Assembly: GCA_034008185.1 (NCBI GenBank) | Contig: CM067081.1 | Location: forward strand, 10,601,821-10,665,820 | Source: Gorsachius magnificus | Lineage: Eukaryota > Chordata > Aves > Pelecaniformes > Ardeidae | DNA length: 64,000 bases | Direction: 5' to 3' | Shown here: in pieces, positions 38,388 to 49,077 of the stretch | How the letters are laid out: each line of letters starts with the position of its first letter | Position numbering within the stretch: position 1 is the first letter of the stretch | Made by a program: the position numbers and the translations under genes | The notes under the pieces: generated by a model | Told to the model about the DNA's origin: nothing | The model's database searches: none | What the model saw: the letters and a program-made list of their open reading frames with translations, nothing else

Positions 38388-38394
38388 TTTTATA
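38388..38394 (-). promoter_or_regulatory. TATA box of the minus-strand LTR
   Basis: Reads TATAAAA on the minus strand and would mark the U3/R border of this LTR. Confidence 0.5.
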
Positions 38395-38673
38395 GAGCAC
38401 AGTCCAGCACATGCGCACACATTTCTCGTGCTTTTCTGTTGGCAGGCTCCGTTTGTGCTCTTTCTTGTTGCTAGGCAAGGGCAGGGCTCTGCTTGCATGC
38501 TTTAAGTGGCAGCAAACTGCAAGCCTTGGTGGGAAGGCGGCCCCGCCTGGGTGTCCACTGCTTCAGCAAGCCTGCAAGCTACCTTGCCTTCAGCAATGCT
38601 GATCTTCACACATTGCCACACAAAGGAGCAAGCTTTGAGACAGTTAGCTGTCTATTCAGTCTCCCACACCTTC

Positions 38674-39987
38674 TACCTAACCCCTTCATGGCTTAGAGAA
38701 GTATTCACAGTGCCTAAAAGTTGTTGCTTTCTGTTTGTGTCTCCTGTCTTGTGGGAATTCTTCTCTGAATGGTTTCTTGAGATCTACTGTTTGATCCAGT
38801 TTCATTTACTAGGACCTAGTACAGGTCCTTAAGTCTTGTTTTCCATCTAACAGTTTCCACCATCTTCCCTGTGTCATTTGTAGGTTCAAACACTTACTAT
38901 GCTGCAAGGAGTTCAGTAAAAAAGAACTCATAGAAACCTAAATCTAAGCTATTAAGGGACTTGTGGAACTGTAGATATGAGACTGAAAGAGCGAAAGACA
39001 CAAAGATTTCCTTTTCTTCTGAAGCTTGACTGCAATTGCAGTCAATGACAGACACAGAACACAGTCTGTATAGACTTACAATTAGGTTTACATATGGTCC
39101 CTATCACAGTACAAACTTCTCACACTTTAAATAACTTTATTGTCACAGCATTCTTAATAAAGGAAAGTACTGTCTTCTCACGGTGAACTGATACACAAAA
39201 TAATATTATTTGCCAAGGCAAACATGTAGGATGATTGTGAGGGGTGTGAAACTAAATCTCAAGTCCCCAATGAGACCTCTAGTTGCTACACATCTTTCTT
39301 CTCCACTGGACTCTTGATCTTGACTGATTCTTATAAGCATGACAGTTACAACATCATTGGACCACCCACACTACAACGGGAGAAACCTGGGACATGATCC
39401 TGCTAGCAGATCCATGCAGGTAGAACTATATGCTTGAGGCACGCTCTGACTTCAGGTTGGTCCTGCACAGACATGAGGGACAAGCCTTTGCTGAACATAA
39501 GGAGTAGACATAAATATTTCCATGGCTGAGGTTTTATGAAGTGTCAGGTATGTATTAAATAGGATAACAGCAAAGCCATATCCTGACATGGTATTGTGTT
39601 TACATCTTGATTATAGTGGTTCAGCTTTGCCTGCCCCTTTACTCTCCCTCTTCTTCACTGCTTTTCAGAAATTAATTTCTTCCTTTTCTTAAATTATTTG
39701 CTCTGGGACACTCAAGTCAAGAACAGGAGAAGATGGTCACAAAAGTTTTTTCCTCAAACATCTATACGCATCCTAAGTCAAACTGGGGGAAACTCAGGTG
39801 ATCATTGATCCCCTTCAGACCAGGGAAAGAAAGAGGTGCTCTTGTCAAATAATATCATCTTCAAAGACAATGAAGAGCAAGGACAAACAGGGTAGTCAAG
39901 CCTTTTCCTTCCTGAAGATGTATGTTGTCACCAGAATACATTGCTCCAGTCTTTCTTCCACCCACTTAATCTAGTTTGTAAACCTAC
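38674..39987. other. Unique intronic-type sequence
   Basis: AT-rich sequence with no recognised repeats or exons up to the exon candidate at 39988. Confidence 0.4.
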
Positions 39988-40191
39988 CTTTCTTGCCTTA
40001 GCATTAATTTCTTCACTGAAGGCTGAAAGAAAGGTAGGGTTACATCTTTTGATCCTCAAGACATTCAGCCCTTCAGCAAGCTTTCCTGGCAGAAGTGAAG
40101 AGTTCTCATCTTTACACTGCTTCAACAACATCCTAGCAACAAAGGGCTTTTTCATGCCAGTGGCATTGAAGCTGAAATGAATTGCAAAATA
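39988..40191 (-). CDS. Candidate internal coding exon (exon 2 of those seen)
   Basis: A 204-base, 68-codon open exon on the minus strand. The acceptor (TTTTAATTGCAG just above 40191) follows a pyrimidine-rich region, and the donor AAG|GTAGGT lies at 39982-39990. Both borders are phase 0, so it joins in frame to the candidates at 54536-54625 and 31724-31790. The translation includes ATGMKKPFVARMLLKQC, SLLPGKLAEGLNVLRIKR and FLSAFSEEINAKARK, a basic, soluble-looking sequence with helical character near its end. A second acceptor-like AG sits 20 bases inside (exon end at 40171), but using it would leave a phase that does not fit the upstream exon. I do not recognise the protein family. Confidence 0.55.
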
Positions 40192-41252
40192 CTGCAATTA
40201 AAATACCAGGGAAAGTGCATTGAGAGAGACTTTATAGCCATTCAGGATACCTGAAGGCATGATAAATCTTCCATCTCTGTGTAAAAATGCATCCCACTAT
40301 GCACTAAAACCCACGGTAAGAAACTACAGCTGCAGCATAAGTTTAGGGAAAGTCCTAAAGAAAAATTCCCTGTACTTCAAGAAGGGTATCACTGAGCTTA
40401 TCTGAGGTCAGGAGAAGAGCTTAAGTCTTTCCACATAGTGCTCCTGAAATGCCCTCATTTTTCTGGATGGAATCGGATTGTTCTAGCCAGGCTTAATAGC
40501 TCAGACATCCTGCAAAGTCTGCTGGAGAAGAAGGAAGACACAAAAATTATATTCCTGAGACAGAGGGACTAGAAATTCCTTTCCTGTCTAAAAAGTCTGT
40601 CTTCTCTATCCTTCACACTTGGTTGGATACCACACCTCTATGTCAGTGACGAATAGACAAGGCTGAGAAAAAATAGGTGCATGAGAAAATTTTATTAAAT
40701 CAGTACTAGTCAGGGACTGAAAAGTAACAGGGATAAAAGACACAAATGGAGAGGACTCATGAGAAGAAGGAAATTGGAAAGCAGATTTTTTAAGAGGGAA
40801 AAGAGGGTGGGGATTCATCAGACTTGAAGTCAGCAGGAAGAGTCAGAAGAACTACCATACACCATGGATGCCTAGCACTCCCCACTTTCCTTCCATCAAA
40901 GGGCTGCCTGTGCCTCATTCTTATTTATGCTGCTGATTTCAGGACTCTGCAACTGGGATGACTACCCAGCCAACTCTTATTGACTTTGCCATGTAATTAT
41001 CTTTGTACTGTTTTCCCATTTGTTGGAGCCAAGTCCTGGTACTGTCTACCTGGTCCTCCATGGTATGAGCTGGGTTCAGTTGCTTGATTTCTGTAGGTCA
41101 CCTCTGCTGCAATATAACTGTATCTCACTAGAGACAACTGTGCTCCACCAGTAACTTCTGCCTTATCAGCTAAGAACTGCTACTCTGTGGTCTATCAGTG
41201 ATGCATTGTGTAATTAGGAAATCAATACACTTTTCCTGGGAAGAATATAATG

Positions 41253-41268
41253 AAAAAAAAAAAAAAAA
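41253..41268. repeat. A16 homopolymer
   Basis: Run of sixteen A residues with no associated retroposon body that I can recognise. Confidence 0.85.
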
Positions 41269-44200
41269 GTTGTTGATTTCACTCAACAAAATCTAGCCAT
41301 GGCAAGTTACTGACTGAAATAGCACCACATTTCCTCTTAAAATTACTGATGGCCCATGAGCAACAAAATTCATCCAAAGCTTCAACTTTTGACATAATAA
41401 ACTGTCCAGACAAAAATTTCTAGAATTTTCACAGGAATACAGTCCAGGAATTTACCATATGCCAGGAAAAAAGAACAGCTTCTGGGTATTGTTCTGAAGT
41501 TTGTAATTTGTATTTTACAACACCTATGAGCCCTTCTCTGATCCTTTACTTCATATTTTTTTTAATTTCTTCCAAATGGCTTTGTCTTTCCCCTGGATGA
41601 TGTTGTTTGCCGTACTTCCACCAAACCCCCAGTGTATTCCCAGCTCACACAGGACACAGGAGATTTCCAGAAGATCACACAGACCCCACCACTCAGCAGG
41701 TCCAACCAGTGGGGTCAGGCACCCAGATGGGCCTTTGCTGCATTCTGCCACCTACTGCATCCTTACGATCATCCCTGCTCCTCCAGATTAAGGTCCTGAA
41801 GCTTCCTTCCTACCCTCAGGCCTTTATTTCCAAGGGAACCAGAGCTTAAGGGAAGTAGTGTCCAGCAATTTCCATCTCCACGTGCAGCGAGGATGCCACC
41901 AGCACACATATGTGAGACCGAGACTGCAGAGTTATCCCCCACAGTAAATACACCGTTTCACAATGTCATACCACAATTACCATTCCCAGCTTAGAAAACC
42001 TTGCACTCTTCTATCCTTTGGTCTCCCCACGACACACACACACAGCTTCACTGAGCTTTTTCACATGTTGGAACTGCAAAATCTCTCTTTATTGTCTATT
42101 TACTCTCCTCTGAATGCTGCTCACAACCTGATCTCTGCTCTCAGGTGAAGGTCCAGCTGAAAAAAATGAGCTTCCTCTTCAGGTCCATCCTGGTTTTAAT
42201 CTGCTGCTGTCGCACTCAATTCCCTATGGGGGTTTTCTTACTTCCTATTGCTTTCCCTTTTCTGCTATAAACCTCACAAATATTAATCTCTTTTGGTCCT
42301 GATTTTCCCTTGCCTCCCATCTTTTATTTGTCTAAAATGCCTGCCAGGACTTTTCACACTTCATCATGTCTCCAGCAATACCGGCCCTGGGCCAATGCCA
42401 GAGACTGCAACTTGACAAAATGTGTTGCAAGGTGGCTTTCCTTCCACACCGTCTGCAGCTGTCATCTTCTCTCAGGGCCTGATACTACAAATTAGCCAGA
42501 GCTGGCGGGAGACCATAAGTTTTTACCTCCCGAAAGTTAGATTGGGAACAGAATTGCCAGAAAATTTTCCTTTTAGCTTCTTGCATGTGGGATAAGCAGC
42601 CTGGGCATCCTGTCTGTGCTTTATCCTGACATTTCCCTCTCCTTTTGTTTATTGCGCTTTGCCAACTCTTACTGTACTATCGTGATGCAAAGCCTAGTCA
42701 ATTTGCAGGCATCACCTCATGCCATATTAGCCTGGACTGTGAAATCAATTAAACAGTAGACTAATCTCAGAGGGAAAATACTAGAAGACCAGCAGTTTCA
42801 TGCTACAATGAGCACAAAAGTAAATAACTTGGGGGCTCTTGGAGGTTTTGGTTTGTTGGTTTGCAAGGACTGGTTCCATATGAGCAGAGAGATAGAATAG
42901 CTGTTTGTATATCCTGGGAATTCCTCATTCAAAGACATCCAGGAGGCTCTGGTTTTTGTAGCTCTATTTTTTGGATCAATGGCCAGAAATGATGTGCTAT
43001 GTTTATTTTGAGTTGGGAAGTATCACAATTTCTTCTCGACCTTTGATAATCTCCATGTATGTAGAATGCAACTGGTCAAGCTGGATTAGTGAGAGGATGA
43101 AAACAAGAAGAAATATTTTTCTGCTATTTAAACATTTTTTTTTCTTTGTTAAATCAAGGTTAGAAATCAGGGAATATGCACGGAAGGAAAAAAAAACCCT
43201 AAACACTCTCAGCTAAACCAAACTATTTTTCAGAGCTTTGGCTGGTCCAAAACTGAGCAGGAAAGAGGTCCTGCATAAAAAGCTCTCATGGAACTTTCCA
43301 CCAGCATGAAGAAGGTGAGTTACAATGCCTGCTGAAGACTTGCCAACTGGAGGCTCTTGGGTTGTTGGCCTCCAGCCCTGTAGTTTATACTTTGATCCTT
43401 AGAAATCCACAGACAATAGTGATAATAAAGAAAGGTGTCAGAGGTGTATAATTCAAGCTGATGATATAGCAGAGAGCTGGTAGCTCAGCATAAGGAGACT
43501 CTGGAACAATTACGTAAAAAAGAATCTTGCTCTGTGATGGTATCAAACACCTTCGGAAACAAAGAAAGCCATTCTTCTGTGTTTCAGATTCCTGTGGGAT
43601 GAGTGGCATCTGGCAGGGCTGATTTAGCAGTATTTGGAAAAGGGATGAGCAATCACTGAGAGAAGAATCAATCAGGTAGTAAGATGTTAACAATGGTCCC
43701 TGGAGGCTCTGCAGACCCCCTTTGAGCTCATCCCATCAGTCACAACTTATTTTAAATCAGATCTCCCATTTGTTCTGTGCTTTCTCAGGATATTTTTCTT
43801 TTTTAATTCTTATTGTACTATACTGGTATTTCATTATGATTATTGTGTTATTTTTTAATTGCATTTTCCTTCAGCTCAGTTCAAGAATTCTGATGATTAT
43901 ACTTATAGGTGGCATAATTAAATGCATCTCTGTTGACTTCAGTGGGGTTCGTCTGATTTATGCCAGCTGCTAGTCTGGACAGATTATCTTTATTTTTACC
44001 CAGTGGGGATAGGAAGACGTCTTTCTTTGGACAGGTTCAACAGCCTGGGCCAAAGAAAATCAGCCATCCTGGACTTCCCCAGCAGCTCTGATTCTGAACT
44101 GATATGTGACTTTCAGCAAGTTGCTTCACTTCCCTGAGCCATTAGTTCCTATTCCATACTTAGAGTTTTATGAAAGACTTCCTGTAGAAGACTCTTTATT

Positions 44201-45189
44201 TTGCTGGGTAATCTTCTACTGCCTATAATAATGGAAGCCTCACCCACCCTACACATTACTGTAATACAAATAAGCAATAATAATGTCTGGTTGCAATGCA
44301 ACGTTGGCAGTGTGAGAAGTAAATTTCTCCCCGGATGCTTTTCCAGCTAATGTATGCCTATATTTATTTGAAGAAAGCAAAGTATATCCTTGTGGGACCA
44401 TTACCCACCTCCAGTCAGAACACATACCAGTCCCAGTGGAATGCCAGTTATGAAAATTACAAAAATAATCCAAAAGGTAAAGGCATTTAAGTTTCTTGTT
44501 TGAAAGATCTGAACATTTTTGCTGTCATGAAAGTAAGTCTCTCTTTAATGCAGAGTCATGCCATTTGATAGTTTGAAAGAGAAAAAAAAATTAAGACGAA
44601 AACATAAATATTTGAAAAGCTGCTACTGTTCTGTGCATGTTCCTGAGCACTTTTCATCTTAGCATTTATTGGCTACATAGTTAGATCAAATAGCTCACTG
44701 AAACTGAAATTAACACATCAATGTGATATGGACTATTTGTTTTTCCATTTGGGTCCTTTTGTTTCAATTTTTATGATATCCAAAGGGATCGGCCTTGATT
44801 AACTCACATTACCAACCACCATTTCCAAACCAGAAGCATGCTGTTCTTTGTTCCCAGAACCTCCCACCAATGTGTAAGGCACACATAATACCACTTTGCT
44901 CAAGATCAACGTCATTATCTTATTTTGTACATTACATCAGTTCTACCCTAAGTCAAGGCTGCACTGCATATCTGTATCCAGCAGAGCTAAAGAACAAAAG
45001 CAACTATTGCTTCTCCTAGTTCTTTAGTACATGTTGTCTTCTTCATGAAACATGCTACACACTAAGTTTCTGCTCAGTCTGTCTTTTTACTAAATTAAAT
45101 TGATCTCGGAGTCTTTTGCTAGAAGACTTTTCCTGCAGTCTTTGCATCAGGATATTGTTACTCTCTTTATCATCTTTGATTTTTCAGCA

Positions 45190-45420
45190 TGTTTTTGAAA
45201 ATGGTAGAAATTAGACCCATGTTCAGTATTCCCATGCCTGTCCCACCAGTGTTTTATACAGAAGCAAAGAGATCCTTCTACATACCATTCTTATTCATTA
45301 GCTTGTGACTTATGGAACTATGAATCTCACTAGTATTTTTGGCCCTGGTTTCTCATGACAACCTGTATTTAATTGTTAGTTCACTGTGATCCTTCAAGCT
45401 TTTCAGGATCTTTTTTCACA
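45190..45420 (-). mobile_element. Possible ancient CR1/L3-like fragment
   Basis: The plus strand contains a 'gttcagtattcccatgcctg' block near 45220, a 'gtgttttatacagaagcaa' block near 45250 and a 'tctcactagtatttttggc' region near 45325, an order that resembles the part of old CR1/L3 elements just upstream of their 3' region, read in reverse. Divergence is high and the assignment is from memory. Confidence 0.3.
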
Positions 45421-47820
45421 AGAATGAGAAAAAAGAAAGAAAAGTTCAGAAGATGCCAAAAAAAAGAGAGAACTGGAAGGACATAGCCACAGCAGTGTAA
45501 GGCAGGTCTTTCTCCTGTTTCTGAAACCACTCTGATCATATTGTCACCCCACCCAAAGACAGACAGTTTTAAAAGTTTAGATTCATCTCTATTGCCAAGA
45601 GTGTAAAACAGGCATTTTCAGACAATTCATTCTGTTCTGGGATGGGTTTGTATCAGAGATACGTGAACTGTCCCCTGAAGATAAATCTCTCTCCCTTGTT
45701 TTCACAGAGAGCTACTACATTTTCAGACAGTTAAATTTTGGTGAAATTAATCTGTGTCAGGCTTGTACTTCCACCTGCCTCTTCTCTGTAAGATCTGTAG
45801 AAGTATCTTTCATTTCTTGGCCCTGGATATACAATTTTGTACCTGGCTGTATTAAAGAATAGTTTATTTTAACAAGATCAGCTTACCAAGTAGATGTCTG
45901 TAGGGCTATCTTGTTAACTGATATAGGCTATTTTCTCAGATTTTATGCTACTTGCCAAGGTTACTATACTGATACCATATTTATTTTTAGATCACAGGTT
46001 AAATTTTTGGGAAAAAAAAGTTGGACCTAGTCCACATGACTGCAGGACACAGTTAGAAAAATTTCCATTTGATAATGATTTATTGCTGAGATGTAAATTT
46101 GGACTACGCCAGTTATCCTGTTTCGATTTTATTTCATGTTTTCTTTTTTCCCGACATTATAGTCTTACTCTTTCCGGGTCTATCAAAACCAGTGGTAAGG
46201 CTTGACAGATCACTTTTAATAATAAGTCATTTAATTGGTATAATTAAAGGCAATTCAGATTTGGCTTTTTAAGGGCCCTGTGAGTGGTTTAGTACCTAAT
46301 TTCCTTAATCTCTCTTGAAAACGTTGGGCTGTATTAAATTAGCATTTTAATCCTAGTCTCCTGCAAATATGTTTACAAGTCACAGGTAAATGCAAAACAT
46401 GTTTCTACGCATACACTTTTGTCCTCCCCGCATGTACATTGTCACCATGTGTCAACAAAGTCGTGATTTGTCTGTGCAGGACTTTTCACACATAGGCTAG
46501 GATGTTTGTTAGCTATGAAGCACTCATTCATCTTCACCAATGTGATGGAAACGGAGCAAGAGACAGCTGAAGCAGTCACTCCTTCACTGTGATTTTCACC
46601 AAACACTACACAAAGGGTAAACTTTTGTACCAGATGTACATAACATTTATGGTGCTAGGAGGCCAGAGAAGAGCATAACATTTTTTCACCATCTTATTAA
46701 AAGCTCCAACTTCTCTGCAATAGTAGTATTCATATGTTAACATTTTGGACTGATTAAGATCTCTCTGGAATATTGTAGAAGGGAAGGTTGTTCTTACTGA
46801 GTGTGTGGGGGTTTTCATTCCTTTTTCTTTTTCCTTTAAATAATCAGAAAAAAAACCAACTTATTTTGATTAATTGAGTAGTTTCCATAGCAGCTGTTAG
46901 CCAGGTGGCTGGAACCAGTTACTTAGGATGCTAAATTCTGGGTAATTAGTTTATTTTTAATCTTTTAATTCTGTGGGAGTGAAGTTTAGTGTGTTAATGG
47001 GAGAGGTTTTGTACAGAAGTGTCTTGACTAATGTGTTATTATCATTTAGTTTTATTGATGAAGCTCAGCCTTACAGGAAAAGAAAATGAGTCAAAAAATC
47101 TGGAGCAGGGCAGGCTACAATTTTGATTCTGACTTAAAAGTCCCTAAAGGGCTTTTTTATATTTTATTTTTATCAGGAGTTTTTTTATAACTGAAAACCT
47201 GAGGGATTTGGTTCAAAGAGCAGCTTGTGTTCATGCAGAAGGACCCGCTCTAACATAGAAAAAAGGCATTAATTGCAGAATGAGAAGGCATGGAAAACAT
47301 ATTAACTGTGTCATTCTTTTACCAGCTCCTATTGTTGAGGGAGGACTGATTTTGATTATTTTACAATGTGTACATTTGCTGAGCAAAAATTTTTTACTAT
47401 GTAATAGTCATGTTTCTTAACTTGACTTCACAATCCCTTTTTTTTTAAAGTTCTCCCACTAACTTCTGGTTTTAGTTTTTAAAGCTACTTGTTCAATTAC
47501 CTAGTTTTCTAGGTTAAAGCAATGCATTTTTTGGCTTAAAACATGAAAATGGATCGATGTATCATTTCAGTATTTTCCATGTTCTATGAAGTCTTTCTTT
47601 TCTCTGGATTAAGGCCAATTAGCAGATGGAGATTTGTGAGCTGGAGAGAGTCCAAGGGGGAGGAGGCAATTCCTTTCAACTGGAGGCTCACTGACTTTAC
47701 ATCTACTATCAGCTAAATATTTTATTAGAAAAAAATCCCTTCTCAGGGATATTTTTACTGCCACTTTTCCCCAGCATGCTCTAAAGCTACATAAACCACT
47801 CAAACATACGTGTTTTCCAG

Positions 47821-47933
47821 AGCCATGCTATGCTGGCCAAGGATGAAGGGGATGAAATTCAGACCACCTACCGTACTTCCCAACCTAGGCATAGTTATGT
47901 CTTTCCTGTAATAAAGACGTCACAGGTGTGCAG
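47821..47933 (+). CDS. Exon-like open stretch on the plus strand (uncertain)
   Basis: A 113-base stretch between an acceptor-like GTGTTTTCCAG (ending 47820) and a strong donor CAG|GTAAGG (GTAAGG at 47934-47939). One frame stays open for 37 codons, containing AKDEGDEIQTTYRTSQPRHS, and has an ATG at its fourth codon. The open frame ends at a TAA just beyond the donor. It lies on the opposite strand to the proposed host gene. No partner exon was identified, so it may be an exon of an antisense transcript or chance. Confidence 0.25.
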
Positions 47934-49031
47934 GTAAGGTTAGCAAAGGTTTAAAGCTGCTCCTGGCCATGTTGACTTCACTTATCTGAATTAGAAATTT
48001 AAGTCAGGTAGCCAGGAGATGACCAGACTTCACCTGTGGTCTGTTTCCCCCCAACACTAGTTGTGCAGGCTTTGGGTGCATTTACATTAGTTTTCTAATT
48101 CAGATCTGGAGCACACTTCGAGAGTGAATCTCTCAGTAGTTTTCATTTACTGAGCTTTATTTCATGACACAAAGCAGTCCCAAGGCTAAAGCAGATGTGC
48201 TCCAGAAGCACGCCTATTGCAATCTCACCTCGAAAAGGTGGTCAGTTCAGGGGAAAAAAAACCCAAAACGTACTGTATTCACACCAGGTCCTCAGCAGCA
48301 ACCACTTCTCTGTTGGGTCTCACTACCTACTAACACAGATGGAGCCTAACAGGGAATGATTGCTGGTCCCAACAATAAAATGCAGAACCCAGCACATTTC
48401 TATACAGCTAAACTTTTCTTTTCTGCAACAAAAGGTTTATCTCGACCACTTGCTTATTGCAAGAATATCCCCCCAAGCTATGCCAAGCTTTTTCTGGGAG
48501 AGTGCTTGTTCTTACACACCTAAGCTGTGCCAAGGAGTATGACAAGAGTGATATGATATGTATGACTGTATGCCAATGCTCCACCCCAAGCCCTAGCCTC
48601 CTGAAGACCTAGAGCCTCACTAGGATGCCAGGGGTGATAAAGTATTGCCTTAGCAGGGCAGAAAAGGATTCTTTGCATGTTCCAGACGCTGAAGGAGGTG
48701 GAAAGGCACCTTCACCCAGTTGACTGCTTTGATCACTTGGCTGGAGATAAAGCTGTGAGAGAAGAATTTTCTGTCATCTACTTGATGCTGTGTCTCTGTG
48801 CACCAAAGGGGTTAGAAAACAATAGAGCAGAAAAGGATTCTGACTCCAGTCTAGATGGGAGATTCTGTGGAAATGGGATATCTTGGTTGTGTATTGCAAG
48901 GATTGAATAAAATGCATAAATAATTTCAAATGACTTTAAAACAGAGCTTTTAATTAAACCTAAGGAGCAGGAGTCAGCACACATTAGATGTATTAGATGC
49001 TACCACGTGACTCTACTGCCACTGCCACTAC

Positions 49032-49077
49032 CCTGCAGGTATATTTTTTTTATATATATATAAAATATACCTGCAGG
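49032..49077. repeat. Perfect 16-bp inverted repeat with AT loop
   Basis: CCTGCAGGTATATTTT at 49032-49047 is exactly complementary to AAAATATACCTGCAGG at 49062-49077, with a 14-base loop that is almost only A and T. It could form a stable hairpin or cruciform. No terminal-repeat transposon body or target duplication was recognised around it. Confidence 0.9.

Larger units (their letters stand above)
37964..38668 (-). mobile_element. Second type of solo LTR, minus strand
   Basis: A 705-bp element that on the minus strand starts TGTGGGAGAC and ends CGTAACA, with TGT...ACA termini. In the same orientation it has a TATA box (TATAAAA, complement of 38388-38394) about 275 bases from its start and an AATAAA signal (complement of 38130-38135) downstream, the order expected for U3, R and U5. 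It is more CG-rich than its surroundings. It shares no obvious sequence with the other LTR family here. No internal retroviral genes or partner LTR were seen. The open frames inside it (for example 38227-38478, -) have no family features and are probably chance. Confidence 0.72.
37959..38673. repeat. 5-bp target-site duplication CCTTC around a solo LTR
   Basis: CCTTC at 37959-37963 abuts the TGTTACG end and CCTTC at 38669-38673 abuts the CCCACA end. The perfect match defines the element between them. Confidence 0.75.
31791..39987 (-). other. Inferred intron (8.2 kb) of the minus-strand gene
   Basis: Interval between exon candidates with matching phase 0 ends. It contains CR1 copy F (36870-37705) and a solo LTR (37964-38668), both on the same strand as the gene. 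From 31.8 to 36.8 kb there is only AT-rich unique sequence with no recognised feature. Confidence 0.4.

Noticed and set aside
37964..38852. Longer version of the minus-strand LTR ending at TAACA (38848-38852)
   Set aside because: The flanks of that version do not match, whereas ending at 38668 gives a perfect CCTTC duplication.
43234..43314. Plus-strand stretch with good acceptor (ATTTTTCAG) and donor (GAAG|GTGAGT)
   Set aside because: All three frames contain a stop, so it is not an internal coding exon. It could be a non-coding exon, but nothing else supports it.
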